A stretch of DNA of 64,000 nucleotides from Bog-473 sp963736525 (GCA_963736525.1 CAVTPF010000013.1:1-64000); one strand, 5' to 3'; positions 42,686 to 50,876 are shown, numbered from the stretch's first letter. Translations and numbers: made by a program. The notes: generated from the letters alone by a model not told the origin.

Positions 42686-43039
42686 ATGGAGCACCGGCGT
42701 CGTCAGCACCGCCAATCTGCCAACTGGGCCGGATCGTGTCATGTCGAGGGGGACTCAGCCCTCGGGTGGAGAGACTGTCGAATCATCGACATCTCGATGG
42801 TCGGTCTCGGGATCACGTTTCAATACCCATGGCCGTCCAAGCTGCCCGGTTGTCCCATCTCGGTGGAACTGCCCGCGTTCGGGGATTCGGTGATCATCCG
42901 ACTTGAGGGCGTGATCAGAAATGCGACGCCTCTCGATGGGGTTGTCAGAGTCGGCATCGAATTCGTTGGGCTCTCCGAGGCAGAACAGTCCATCACCGCC
43001 GGTCTGAGCGTGATGAGCGACACTGTCGTCGCGAACTGA
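42686..43039 (+). CDS. PilZ-domain c-di-GMP receptor-like protein
   Basis: A 117-residue single PilZ domain. The N-terminal basic motif EHRRRQHRQSANWAG corresponds to RxxxR, and RIIDISMVGLGITF corresponds to the D/NxSxxG motif; both are needed for cyclic-di-GMP binding, so it is probably a functional receptor. The beta barrel ends with RVGIEFVGLSEAEQ. ATG 42686 follows GGAGGG. No diguanylate cyclase is in the window. Confidence 0.85.
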   Translation: MEHRRRQHRQSANWAGSCHVEGDSALGWRDCRIIDISMVGLGITFQYPWPSKLPGCPISVELPAFGDSVIIRLEGVIRNATPLDGVVRVGIEFVGLSEAEQSITAGLSVMSDTVVAN

Positions 43040-43171
43040 GGCAGCGGTCAGCCCGGGACAACGAGCTTCCTTTCCCCGGAAACTCGCGCATTGCGCCGCA
43101 GCAGCGCGTACCGCCGGCGGTTGATCGACCGGGGGGGCGAGTTCACCCAACCGTCACGAGGGGCCGATGCC

Positions 43172-43408
43172 ATGATGGCAGCCATGCGAAGGACTCAGAT
43201 GACATCAACAGTTCACCAGCTGGTCGTCGGTTCCCCGACCGATATACGGGTCGACGAGTTGACAGTGGAAGACGGAATCGGCATCTCGTTCCGGACGAAG
43301 GACTTTGCCTCCGACAAGGAAGTCATCTGCTTTATCGGGTCGCCAGCGGACTTGAAGGCGACGTTCTCCAGGGCACTCGACCTTTTGGATCGGAAGTTGG
43401 CCGGCTAG
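43172..43408 (+). CDS. Hypothetical small protein
   Basis: Unknown function. Up to 78 residues, with VHQLVVGSPTDIRVDELTVE, GISFRTKDFASDKEVICF and a C-terminal helix ADLKATFSRALDLLDRKL. Several in-frame ATGs exist; 43172 follows GAGGGG and 43199 follows AAGGA. It follows PilZ on the same strand. Confidence 0.55.
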   Translation: MMAAMRRTQMTSTVHQLVVGSPTDIRVDELTVEDGIGISFRTKDFASDKEVICFIGSPADLKATFSRALDLLDRKLAG

Positions 43409-43471
43409 CGACGCCGGCCGAACTCCCGCAGCGTCGTCAACCCGTCGAGGTGATCTGGGCAGGCCCGCACG
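43406..43471 (-). pseudogene. Tail of a 'GLTxLREFGRR' protein
   Basis: Reverse strand reads VRACPDHLDGLTTLREFGRR then R and a stop. This matches the C-terminus of the small protein at 48978-49205 (ACTEHLEGLTGLREFGRR). Only the tail is preserved. Confidence 0.55.
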
Positions 43472-43472
43472 C

Positions 43473-43500
43473 CCCCGGGCCGGCGTTCGGGGACACCCCT
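43473..43500 (-). repeat. Intergenic repeat, reverse orientation, partial
   Basis: Plus strand CCCGGGCCGGCGTTCGGGGA then CACCCC. Confidence 0.45.
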
Positions 43501-43619
43501 GGGCGATGTGCTGCTCGCTGTTCGGAGAGACCCTCTGTCCCGGTTGAATCTAATAGTGCAGTAACGCCTTCTTGATTCGAGAAACTCACTGCATTGCCCG
43601 TACTCTCCGAGCAAGTCAT

Positions 43620-45047
43620 TTACAGCTCGATGTCCGCATAGAGGCGGTGGCGGTCGAGCAATCTGAAACACCGGTCTTCGCAGCCTTGGGCGATGTGGGG
43701 ATCGATCTCGTACTTCGCTTTGGCTGTGGATGTCGCCGGTGTCGTGGCTCTCAGGGCAGTGACTATGACGTCGGCGACTTCGTCGATCTCGTGTGGCCTA
43801 AATCCCAGCGTGGTCAGCGCCGGTGTGCCAAGTCGAATTCCCGAGGTGTACCAGGCGCCGTTGGCGTCACCTGGCAATGAGTTGCGATTGGTGACGACCC
43901 CTGCGTCAAGCAGGGCAGCCTCAGCTTGACGGCCGGTGAGTCCGAAGCTGGAAGCCACGTCCAAGAGCACAAGGTGGTTGTCAGTTCCACCAGTGATGAG
44001 CCGTGCACCCCGCCGCATCAGACCTTCCGCCAGAGCGCGTGCATTCTCTACGATGTGGACGGCATAGGCAGCGAACGAGGGCTGGCGAGCTTCAGACAAG
44101 GCAACGGCCTTGGCGGCCATCATGTGGGGCAGCGGTCCACCGAGGACCATCGGGCATCCTTTGTCTACGTAGGGTGCGTATTCCTCGGCGCAGAGCACCA
44201 GTCCACCCCGAGGTCCGCGCAGTGATTTGTGGGTGGTGGAGGTCACGACATCGGCGTGGGGCACCGGATCGAGGTCACCGACCAGCACTTTCCCGGCCAC
44301 CAGCCCAGCGAAGTGGGCCATGTCGACCATGAAAGTAGCCCCGACGTCGTGGGCGATCTCAGCCAAGATGGCGAAATTGGGGTTCCGGGGGTAGGCCGAG
44401 TACCCCGCCACGAGCACCAGCGGACGGAACTCTCTCACCTGGGCCGCTATGGCGCCGTAGTCGAGGAGTCCGGAAGCGGAATCGACCCCGTAGCTAGCCT
44501 GGTCAAAGAGCTTCCCGGAAATATTGGGTCGGAACCCATGGGTGAGGTGCCCACCGGCGTCGAGAGCCATGCCCATCATGCGCTGGGAGTGCAGTTCGTT
44601 GCGCAGTTGATCCCAGCTCACGGAGTCAAGGTCGTTCACGTGAGCCGCCCCAGCCTCGTTGAGGAATGGCTGCTCGACTCGGTGGGCAAGGATGGCCCAG
44701 TAAGCAACCAGGTTGGCGTCAATCCCCGAATGAGGTTGGACATAGGCGTGATCGGCGCCGAACAGTGCTTTGGCGTGGTCCGTAGCCAATGTCTCGATCC
44801 GGTCAACCATCTCGCATCCGGCATAGAAGCGATGGCCCGGAGTGCCCTCGGCATACTTGTCCGACAGCCAGTTGCCCATGGCCAGCAGCACGGCCGGTGA
44901 GGCGTAGTTCTCTGAAGCGATGAGCTTCAGTTGACGCCGTTGGGACTCCAGCTCACCGACGATGGCCGCTGCCACATCTGGTTCGGCGGCAGAGATCACC
45001 TCCAACGCCGATCGATAGGCACTCGCTACGACTGGTTCGGGCACCAC
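43620..45047 (-). CDS. glyA: Serine hydroxymethyltransferase
   Basis: A 475-residue PLP enzyme converting serine and tetrahydrofolate to glycine and methylene-THF, the main one-carbon source of the cytosol. The N-terminal LKLIASENYASPAVLLAMGN and EGTPGHRFYAGCE signatures are intact and the PLP lysine lies in TSTTHKSLRGPRGG. An insertion (SWDQLRNELHSQRMMGMALD) makes it longer than the 420-residue bacterial norm but typical of this actinobacterial form. GTG 45047 follows AAGGAG. A ZTP riboswitch lies just upstream, so expression should rise when 10-formyl-THF runs short. Confidence 0.96.
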   Translation of the reverse strand: MVPEPVVASAYRSALEVISAAEPDVAAAIVGELESQRRQLKLIASENYASPAVLLAMGNWLSDKYAEGTPGHRFYAGCEMVDRIETLATDHAKALFGADHAYVQPHSGIDANLVAYWAILAHRVEQPFLNEAGAAHVNDLDSVSWDQLRNELHSQRMMGMALDAGGHLTHGFRPNISGKLFDQASYGVDSASGLLDYGAIAAQVREFRPLVLVAGYSAYPRNPNFAILAEIAHDVGATFMVDMAHFAGLVAGKVLVGDLDPVPHADVVTSTTHKSLRGPRGGLVLCAEEYAPYVDKGCPMVLGGPLPHMMAAKAVALSEARQPSFAAYAVHIVENARALAEGLMRRGARLITGGTDNHLVLLDVASSFGLTGRQAEAALLDAGVVTNRNSLPGDANGAWYTSGIRLGTPALTTLGFRPHEIDEVADVIVTALRATTPATSTAKAKYEIDPHIAQGCEDRCFRLLDRHRLYADIEL

Positions 45048-45074
45048 GCGCTCCTTCGGACGACATCGAGTCTT

Positions 45075-45158
45075 CGCCCAGGCGCACGGCTATGTCCGGC
45101 AGGCTGCCGGCTGGTCGGTCCCCGGTGGTACTCCACCCAGACGCCAGTAACGACCCGC
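45075..45158 (-). ncRNA. ZTP (pfl) riboswitch upstream of glyA
   Basis: On the reverse strand the leader reads GGGTCGTTACTGGCG, then GGGTGGAGTACCACCGGGGA with CGACC closing the first stem, and later GCCG..CGCCTGGGCG. These are the conserved helices and the CCTGGGC pseudoknot loop of the pfl motif, which binds ZMP/ZTP. It ends about 20 bases before the glyA ribosome site. glyA is a known target of this class. Identification is by eye. Confidence 0.85.
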
Positions 45159-45313
45159 TCCAACGATAGCCGCAACGAGCTGCTCTGAGAGGTAAGGACC
45201 CTGTCGAAGGTTGACTCGGAAGCGCCCGCGGAAGGATCGGCCCGCAGGCCTCCATTCGGGGCTCTGGAAATGTCCCCTACCGCGCGGCCCATTTCCAAGC
45301 GAGGCATGCCTCC

Positions 45314-45355
45314 GATGTGCCGAACTGTCCCACCTTCCCGGAGTACTGGCGCAGT
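45314..45355 (-). repeat. Intergenic 50-bp repeat, reverse orientation
   Basis: Plus strand GATGTGCCGAACTGTCCCAC then CTTCCCGGAGTACTGGCGCA. Confidence 0.68.
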
Positions 45356-45377
45356 CAAGAGTTGATGAAGGACCCGC

Positions 45378-46757
45378 CTATTTCGTCGCAAGCTGGGACA
45401 GCGTTCTGACCAGTACTGCAGCGTCCACCGTACCGAGACCAGTTGCGAGGTTGTAGCCAGGCGACGCTTCATAGCCTGGGACCGTCGAGGACGTGCCGTC
45501 GGAAGACTGGACCGTTGTTGTGTTGCCGGATCTGACTGGCACGAGACCACCGTGATTCGGGAGTTGGTATGCACTGTAAAGGTAGGGATTTAGAGGACCC
45601 AACGGCCGTCCAGCAGCCTGGTCGGCAATCGCGGCGATACCAGCGAAGAGAGGTGCCGACACGCTCGTTCCGCCGCCTGATCCCCACCCTTGAACTGACG
45701 CAGCGATGCTTCCCTTCGGAAAGCTCATGTAAAGCTCGAAGCCACCATCGGGGTCACCACTCATGGAAACGTCGGGACCTCCCCGGTGGTCTCCGACGAC
45801 CGACTCCGCTGCGTTCTGGTAGCTGGGTCGGGGGAAGACCTCAGACAGTCCGCCACCGCTAGCGAATCCACCGCTGGGCGTCGAGGCGACGGTATCCGGA
45901 CCTGTCCGGTTGCCTTGGGCGTCGAGATGGAGCTGGGTTGCTCCAACGGCGGTGACCAGCGGGTCCGAAGCTGGGTAACCCCTCATTCGGCGAGTGAAGA
46001 CGCCCACCAGATCACGGCTGGAAGCCCCGAAGTCCCCGGAGGCCTGGATCACGCTGACGTAATGGGCCGCAGCATATTGATAGTCCTCGTGTAGCCGGTT
46101 GATGGTCGAACTACCGACCGCTGACTCACCGACGCTGGCCTGGCTCGAGGTGATGACCTCGCCTAAGTGATGCGATGCCACGTAGCGCACCGCCGTGGCC
46201 TGCCAGATGACATCCGAGAGATTCGAAGAGACAGCACCGGAAGGAGCAGCAAACACAACGATGTTGGCTCCGGGAGCGATGGTATGAACGGCTTCGACAT
46301 CGACCGTGCACTCAGATGAGAAATCAACAGCACTCTGAATCGAGTCGGGGTCAAACCTGGCTGGCACCGTGCCGGCAGCGGATACGACGCGGATGCTTGG
46401 CGTCTGGAGACGAAGCGCCTCGTCAAAGACCGCAAGATCGTGAACGAGGGTAGGTGAAACGCGGGCGGCCAATACGACGACCGTTGTTCCGGAGCCGTCA
46501 AGTCCCTTGGCGTAGAGAGGCTTTAGGTTGTAGGCCTTTTGAAGCTGGAGGGCGGTATAACAGGGTTCAACGGCGTCGGAGCCGACGCAGCGAGCTGAGA
46601 ATGGCGATGGGTATGAAGCAGACACAAGCTGCTGTTGGGACCCGCTACTTGAAGTGCTGGGAACCAGACCCAGTACGAGCACAGCCAGTCCGATCGGAGC
46701 TATGGCTAGCCCTCTTATCCGCCGTCGCACAATCCCCAATGTAAACGAGCATTGCAC
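45378..46757 (-). CDS. Secreted S53 sedolisin peptidase
   Basis: A 459-residue acid-active serine-carboxyl protease. A basic N-terminus and hydrophobic signal (RGLAIAPIGLAVLVLGLVP) precede CYTALQLQKAYNLKPLYAKG, the usual start of the catalytic domain. The ExxxD catalytic pair is in SSECTVDVEAVHTIAPGA, the oxyanion Asp in ASGDFGASS and the nucleophile in GTSVSAPLFAG. The calcium-site end is YNLATGLGTVD. No large prodomain is present. Extracellular protein degradation is expected. Stands alone; GTG start. Confidence 0.9.
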   Translation of the reverse strand: MQCSFTLGIVRRRIRGLAIAPIGLAVLVLGLVPSTSSSGSQQQLVSASYPSPFSARCVGSDAVEPCYTALQLQKAYNLKPLYAKGLDGSGTTVVVLAARVSPTLVHDLAVFDEALRLQTPSIRVVSAAGTVPARFDPDSIQSAVDFSSECTVDVEAVHTIAPGANIVVFAAPSGAVSSNLSDVIWQATAVRYVASHHLGEVITSSQASVGESAVGSSTINRLHEDYQYAAAHYVSVIQASGDFGASSRDLVGVFTRRMRGYPASDPLVTAVGATQLHLDAQGNRTGPDTVASTPSGGFASGGGLSEVFPRPSYQNAAESVVGDHRGGPDVSMSGDPDGGFELYMSFPKGSIAASVQGWGSGGGTSVSAPLFAGIAAIADQAAGRPLGPLNPYLYSAYQLPNHGGLVPVRSGNTTTVQSSDGTSSTVPGYEASPGYNLATGLGTVDAAVLVRTLSQLATK

Positions 46758-46826
46758 GGGGATGCCTTCGCGTGATGGTTAGAGCGAGCGAGGATTCGGT
46801 GTCGCTGTGCCCACGTTCAGGCGGGA

Positions 46827-46885
46827 GGTGTCCCCGAGGATTCGCACGGTGGCACCTCGTCCCGGCGATGTGGGGCACCCTGCCC
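46827..46885 (-). repeat. Intergenic repeat, reverse orientation, extended copy
   Basis: Plus strand GGTGTCCCCGAGGATTCGCA, CGGTGGCACCTCGTCCCGGC, GATGTGGGGCACC. Confidence 0.7.
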
Positions 46886-46953
46886 CAGGACCAAGGCTCA
46901 TCTGTGACCTTGTGCCCTGTTTGCGACCGCCAGGCGTGGGTCACGATCGGTTC

Positions 46954-47205
46954 ATGAAGAAAGTGTTGGTGGCCGTGGCGCTGCTCATCGGGCTCGGCGT
47001 CCTTGCCCAACGCTTCGGTCAGAAGATGTCGACCATCGACTGGGAGGAGCGGTTCGATCGGATGCCGGACAATGCTCCGCCGAAGTGGATGTTCCGCAAC
47101 ATCACCACCATCCGTGAGAACACCGACCGGATTCTCGAAATCCTCGATCCGGACTCTTCCCGCTCGGGCAACTCAACTACTTCGACGCCTAGGAAGCAGA
47201 ACTGA
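46954..47205 (+). CDS. Membrane-anchored small protein
   Basis: An 83-residue protein: one N-terminal membrane helix (KKVLVAVALLIGLGVLA) and a charged tail with FDRMPDNAPPKWMFRNITTI and RENTDRILEILDP. Small proteins with this DNxPPKWMFRNI motif are common in actinobacteria but unnamed to my knowledge. It lies nine bases before the arsenite methyltransferase and is probably co-transcribed. Confidence 0.62.
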   Translation: MKKVLVAVALLIGLGVLAQRFGQKMSTIDWEERFDRMPDNAPPKWMFRNITTIRENTDRILEILDPDSSRSGNSTTSTPRKQN

Positions 47206-47214
47206 GAGGCTGCA

Positions 47215-48069
47215 ATGGCCAAGCAAGGTGTAGACGAAGTCCGAACTGCGGTGCGCGAGCGCTATGCCGAGGCAGCACGAGCCGCAGACGCCTCGTGTTG
47301 CGGTCCAACCGGCACCGCCACTGGCCTCATAGGCCCCACGCTGTACGAGAAGAAAGACGCCGAAGCGCTGCCACAAGCCGCGCTCGCAGCTTCGCTCGGC
47401 TGTGGGAACCCCACGTTGCTCGCGGAACTGCATCCCGGCGAGGTCGTCCTCGACCTCGGCTCCGGCGGCGGGATAGACGTGCTCTTATCGGCCCGACGGG
47501 TTGCTCCGAGCGGCAAGGCATACGGCTTGGACATGACGCCCGAGATGTTGGTTCTTGCTCGGAGGAACCAGGTCGAGGCCGGTGTGGTCAACGCCGAATT
47601 CCTTCTGGGCACGATCGAGTCCGTCCCATTGCCGGACGAATCTGTGGACGTCATCATCTCCAATTGCGTCGTGAACCTGTCCCCCGACAAGCCCGCCGTC
47701 TTCCGCGAGGCCTTCCGGGTGTTGAAGCCGGGGGGACGTCTGGCCGTCTCCGACATCGTCCTGCGCCGAAGCCTTCCTGAGCCTCTTCAGCAAGCAATGG
47801 GCCTCTGGACGGGCTGTGTGGCGGGGGCGCTGCTCGAGACCGACTACCGAGAGGGTCTGGAGGAAGCCGGTTTCGAGGGGATCGATATCGAACCGACTCG
47901 AGTGTTCGACGCTTCGGACATTGCCCAGATGGCTGGTGACCTGCTCGTCTCGGCGGAGATTCCCGCGACCATCGACGTAGAGGCGTCCATCGCTGAGTTG
48001 GATCGGGCCGTGATGAGTGCCTTCGTCCGCGCAAGCAAGCCCGAGACACTAGCGCCGCGTGCACCATGA
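47215..48069 (+). CDS. arsM: Arsenite S-adenosylmethyltransferase
   Basis: A 284-residue SAM-dependent As(III) methyltransferase, detoxifying arsenite to methylated, partly volatile forms in the cytosol. SAM motif I is VVLDLGSGGGIDVL; the family's conserved Cys are visible in ASCCGPTG, LGCGNPT, ISNCVVNLS and LWTGCVAGAL. The length is typical of the bacterial form. ATG 47215 follows GAGAGG. No arsR, arsC or arsenite efflux gene lies in the window, so it is an isolated resistance gene. Confidence 0.92.
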   Translation: MAKQGVDEVRTAVRERYAEAARAADASCCGPTGTATGLIGPTLYEKKDAEALPQAALAASLGCGNPTLLAELHPGEVVLDLGSGGGIDVLLSARRVAPSGKAYGLDMTPEMLVLARRNQVEAGVVNAEFLLGTIESVPLPDESVDVIISNCVVNLSPDKPAVFREAFRVLKPGGRLAVSDIVLRRSLPEPLQQAMGLWTGCVAGALLETDYREGLEEAGFEGIDIEPTRVFDASDIAQMAGDLLVSAEIPATIDVEASIAELDRAVMSAFVRASKPETLAPRAP

Positions 48070-48114
48070 GCCTCGCTTGGGATCAGCATTTGCTGGGTTC
48101 CAACCCCCCGCCCG

Positions 48115-48150
48115 GTATCCCCGATGTGCTGTGCCGTACGGGGGCACCCC
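48115..48150 (-). repeat. Intergenic repeat, reverse orientation, last copy
   Basis: Plus strand TATCCCCGATGTGCTGTGCC then GTACGGGGGCACCCC. No copy was found after this point. Confidence 0.62.
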
Positions 48151-48201
48151 AGCCCGGTGTTGTGGCGCGCAGCCGGGCAAGGGAGCACCCGCCGAGTCTT
48201 C

Positions 48202-48687
48202 GTGCCGAAGCCCATTCTGCGTGTTGTGCAGACGTTGGTGCAATCGGTCCGAAAGGACCTGTTGAGATCTCGGCATTTGGTACAGGCTGCGCTTCAGGGA
48301 CAGCAAACGGGAACGCTCAAAGCCATGCGCGAAGCACCAAACGCACTGCAGTGGCGCATCAGGGCAATGACTGAGCTGAACCGCGCGAGGGAGGCCGAGA
48401 GCCGTCTCTCGTCTGTGCTGGGCCACAGCTCAATAAGTGTCCTGGCGGCGGCAGACGAGGTGCAGGTCGCCGCGAGAGACGCGACGGTATGGCTGACCGC
48501 GAACCCCTGTCCCGATTCGGCTATGGGAGCGCACGTCGCTCGGATACTGAACACTTACGCGGAGCTGGCTCTCTTTGCGCAGCGAAGCGCCACCGATCCT
48601 TCGGCCAACCTCAAGTTGGTCAGGAGTCATCTGAGAGACCTCTTGGCCGTTATCGTCTTCCACTCGCAGACTCTGGACGACTGGTAG
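48202..48687 (+). CDS. Hypothetical helical protein
   Basis: Not recognised. About 161 residues, entirely helical in appearance (VPKPILRVVQTLVQSVRKDL, ELNRAREAESRLSSVLGHSS, ARILNTYAELALFAQRSATD). GTG 48202 is a guess, since a longer frame from 48124 reads through a repeat copy; no ribosome site is clear. No signal or membrane segment. Composition supports coding. Confidence 0.5.
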   Translation: MPKPILRVVQTLVQSVRKDLLRSRHLVQAALQGQQTGTLKAMREAPNALQWRIRAMTELNRAREAESRLSSVLGHSSISVLAAADEVQVAARDATVWLTANPCPDSAMGAHVARILNTYAELALFAQRSATDPSANLKLVRSHLRDLLAVIVFHSQTLDDW

Positions 48688-48699
48688 CAGGAACTCACC

Positions 48700-48977
48700 T
48701 GAGGGGTGAAGCCCGCCGCGATTCCGCCCGATGGCGGGGCCGCCGCCATCGAAGAATGTCGGTTGGAGACCTCGCCCGGCCGAACTCACGCAGCCCCGTC
48801 GTATGGCCCGGGCGCGCCACACGATCCACCAGTGGTCGCCCTCTGGGTAACCCCCAACGGCCTGGAACGGCCCGTCGGGGTCGACCTCCCTCGTACCGCG
48901 GGGAGGAGGATTGGGGAACTCCTGCCCGCGCGCGGCGTTCGACCCCGACAAGCCCCCCGATGGTACCTCCGGCTTGG
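48700..48977 (-). pseudogene. Decayed paralogue of the following small gene
   Basis: Reverse strand contains EGDHWWIVWRARA and, in another frame, GLREFGR, resembling SGDRWWVVWACTEHLEG and GLREFGRRSR of the gene at 48978-49205. Several frameshifts. It has no ribosome site or intact frame. Confidence 0.45.
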
Positions 48978-49205
48978 CTACGTTCTGCTCCGCCGTCCGA
49001 ACTCCCGAAGCCCCGTCAGACCCTCCAGGTGCTCCGTACACGCCCATACGACCCACCATCGGTCGCCACTCTGCGAGCGCCACCGCCCGGTCCATGCGGG
49101 TCGCACGTCGCAGTGGGTCGCCTGGAGGTTCCGGTCATAGAGCATCCGCCAGCACCGCCCGGCCTCGGCGATGAAGCCGGGGGAGACGTCGCCGGGGCGG
49201 GGCAT
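48978..49205 (-). CDS. Small Cys/Trp-rich protein ('GLTxLREFGRR' family)
   Basis: 75 residues from ATG 49205: AEAGRCWRMLYDRNLQATHC, RPAWTGRWRSQSGDRWWVVW, ACTEHLEGLTGLREFGRRSR. Three Cys and nearby His (CW, THC, ACTEH) suggest a small zinc-binding module. Two decayed paralogues lie in the window (43406-43471, 48700-48977). The ribosome site is weak and the frame extends upstream. Function unknown. Confidence 0.5.
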   Translation of the reverse strand: MPRPGDVSPGFIAEAGRCWRMLYDRNLQATHCDVRPAWTGRWRSQSGDRWWVVWACTEHLEGLTGLREFGRRSRT

Positions 49206-49242
49206 TTGGTCCACGGGCCGAGGGTAGCGGCGGGTAGCGTCG

Positions 49243-49515
49243 GTGCCAGTGACGAAGAGGGTGTGGCTCACCTCGGTCGGCACCGACTTCGAGGTGACGA
49301 AGACAGAACCGGTAGGCATTGGGCTGAACGTCGCCGTCACGGTTCGTGCTGGCGAGGGCGCCATCCCCTTCGACGGGGTGTGGCTGAACGGCCGGCGTTC
49401 CTACGACACGTACGTCATCGTCGACGGCGAGGTGCAGTATCACAGTCCCGTCGAGTCAGCCGCAGTCCAAATCTTCGAGCTACATGAGGCTGCCGGCGGT
49501 GGCCATCTCTTATAG
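49243..49515 (+). CDS. Hypothetical protein
   Basis: Not recognised. 90 residues from GTG 49243, beta-rich (TDFEVTKTEPVGIGLNVAVT, SYDTYVIVDGEVQYHSPVES). No signal or membrane segment; no ribosome site. Divergent from the small Cys/Trp-rich gene. Confidence 0.45.
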   Translation: MPVTKRVWLTSVGTDFEVTKTEPVGIGLNVAVTVRAGEGAIPFDGVWLNGRRSYDTYVIVDGEVQYHSPVESAAVQIFELHEAAGGGHLL

Positions 49516-49827
49516 ACCCTGGAGAAAGCAACCAGTCACAGCGGCGCCCGTGGCGCTGAAGGCTCGGTCATGGTTCCACCGGCCGAGGGTACGCCGGAGC
49601 CGCTACGCGGAGCGGCCCCTCGAAAAGGGTGGAAGAGGGGCCGTCGCACCTGTGTCATCGTGACTGACGTAGGTGTTCCTACTTATACCCCTGGAGCCCG
49701 TCGAATCCGTCGCGTCCTCGTCAATGGAGCGGCGGGCGCTGCGAAGCGGCGGCCCCGTAGTCGACTATTCGGTGTCGTTTCCGCGTCGCGCTCGGAGGCC
49801 TGCTCAAGGCGACAATGCCTCCAGCGG
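49516..49827. other. Gene-free stretch
   Basis: About 310 bases between convergent genes. A short hairpin (GCCGCT/AGCGGC at about 49599-49616) is visible without a T-run. Nothing else was recognised. Confidence 0.4.
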
Positions 49828-50481
49828 CTACTGGCTCTCGGAATCAGGGCCCGCCGGATCTCTAGGTCGTCGATAGTCGGTTCGCATGTGTCCGATGTAT
49901 TCGCCGTTGTGAGTTTGCCCGTTCTCGTCGACCCAGACCTTCTGGACGAAGTTGGTGCCCTCAACTATCGCGCCGCCAGTGGCTTTCATAAACGTGGCCG
50001 CTGTCAGCGGGGAGGATGGGTCGACTCCAGGGCCGATCTCCTGGCGGGCATCCGAGACGGACAATCGAGCGTCGTCGAGATCGAACATCGTCGGGCCAGC
50101 ACCCCCGGGGGGAGGAGGTGTGTAGTTGTTCTGCTGGCCGATGACCTGGTCGGCTTTGATCGTGCCAGCCTCCACCGTGCCGATTGAACCCCTCCTGCGC
50201 TTCTTCTTTGGGTTGGGACGATGCGACGTCACCGCCCCATTTTTCCACCCCGGGACCCTCCAACCCCGTATGGCACCCATAAAAGCGACCACGACGAGCA
50301 CGCTCGCCCCGTAGGCGACATAGGTGGCAGGGTAGAACCAGACATCAAAGTCCCCGCCCTTCTGCGCTCCGTCGTACACGAGGGCCGACCAGCTCACCGA
50401 AACCGCCAGGACAACGAACGCGCCGGCCGCCACGCTTAGCCACAAGGTTCGATGGGCCACTCGGGCCGAGCGTATCCCCAT
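49828..50481 (-). CDS. Two-helix membrane protein with cytosolic tail
   Basis: About 217 residues from ATG 50481 (the frame could start at 50586). Two membrane helices (TLWLSVAAGAFVVLAVSVSW and YVAYGASVLVVVAFMGAI) precede a basic linker (RPNPKKKRRRGS), a strand-rich stretch (GTVEAGTIKADQVIGQQNNY), a Pro run and an acidic C-terminal region with FDLDDARLSVSDARQEIGPG. No family recognised. It is divergent from the NYN ribonuclease gene and may be regulated from the same intergenic region. Confidence 0.6.
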   Translation of the reverse strand: MGIRSARVAHRTLWLSVAAGAFVVLAVSVSWSALVYDGAQKGGDFDVWFYPATYVAYGASVLVVVAFMGAIRGWRVPGWKNGAVTSHRPNPKKKRRRGSIGTVEAGTIKADQVIGQQNNYTPPPPGGAGPTMFDLDDARLSVSDARQEIGPGVDPSSPLTAATFMKATGGAIVEGTNFVQKVWVDENGQTHNGEYIGHMRTDYRRPRDPAGPDSESQ

Positions 50482-50796
50482 CGTGTTACCGCCCGTGCCG
50501 GCGCCGAGCTGCCTCACCCGAACGGGCTGTGGCGCCACGGATGCGGCTGCGCGGTACGTCGCCTCGAGCCCGACCGCCATCGTCACGCCGAGCGGCGGAA
50601 GATGCGGAGGCGGCCGGCGACGTAGATGGGTTCAGGTGTCGGCGGTGTCCCGAGGCCAGCGCCACACCGGCCGGCTGGAGCGTGGCCACTACAATGTGGG
50701 TTGATCTCGAATGAAACAAGCGAACGGGTGTTCGTAAATTTCTTTGGGAATTGGGCCTTGACCTGGCTGTTCGCGGGTGAAATCTCCGTGACCACC

Positions 50797-50805
50797 TGTT
50801 ATACT
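50797..50805 (+). promoter_or_regulatory. Extended -10 promoter before NYN gene
   Basis: TGTTATACT matches the extended -10 form (TGnTATAAT) with one mismatch; no good -35 is seen 17 bases upstream. Transcription would begin near 50812, immediately before the terminator hairpin. Confidence 0.5.
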
Positions 50806-50818
50806 TGCCGGTACTGCT

Positions 50819-50860
50819 CCCCGCCCTCCGGTGCTTCGGCATCGGACTGGCGGGGTTTTT
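50819..50860 (+). terminator. Strong intrinsic terminator in NYN leader
   Basis: CCCCGCC pairs with GGCGGGG, and inside it TCCGGTGC pairs with GCATCGGA around a TTCG tetraloop, followed directly by TTTTT. It stands between the putative promoter and the NYN start at 50877, so it may act as an attenuator. Confidence 0.75.
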
Positions 50861-50876
50861 CTTTCTCGGGTCTCGA

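Noticed and set aside
48430..49095. 221-residue reverse-strand frame over the helical gene
   Set aside because: Low-complexity Gly/Arg sequence. Only a short stretch resembles the Cys/Trp-rich family, and that is recorded as a decayed copy.
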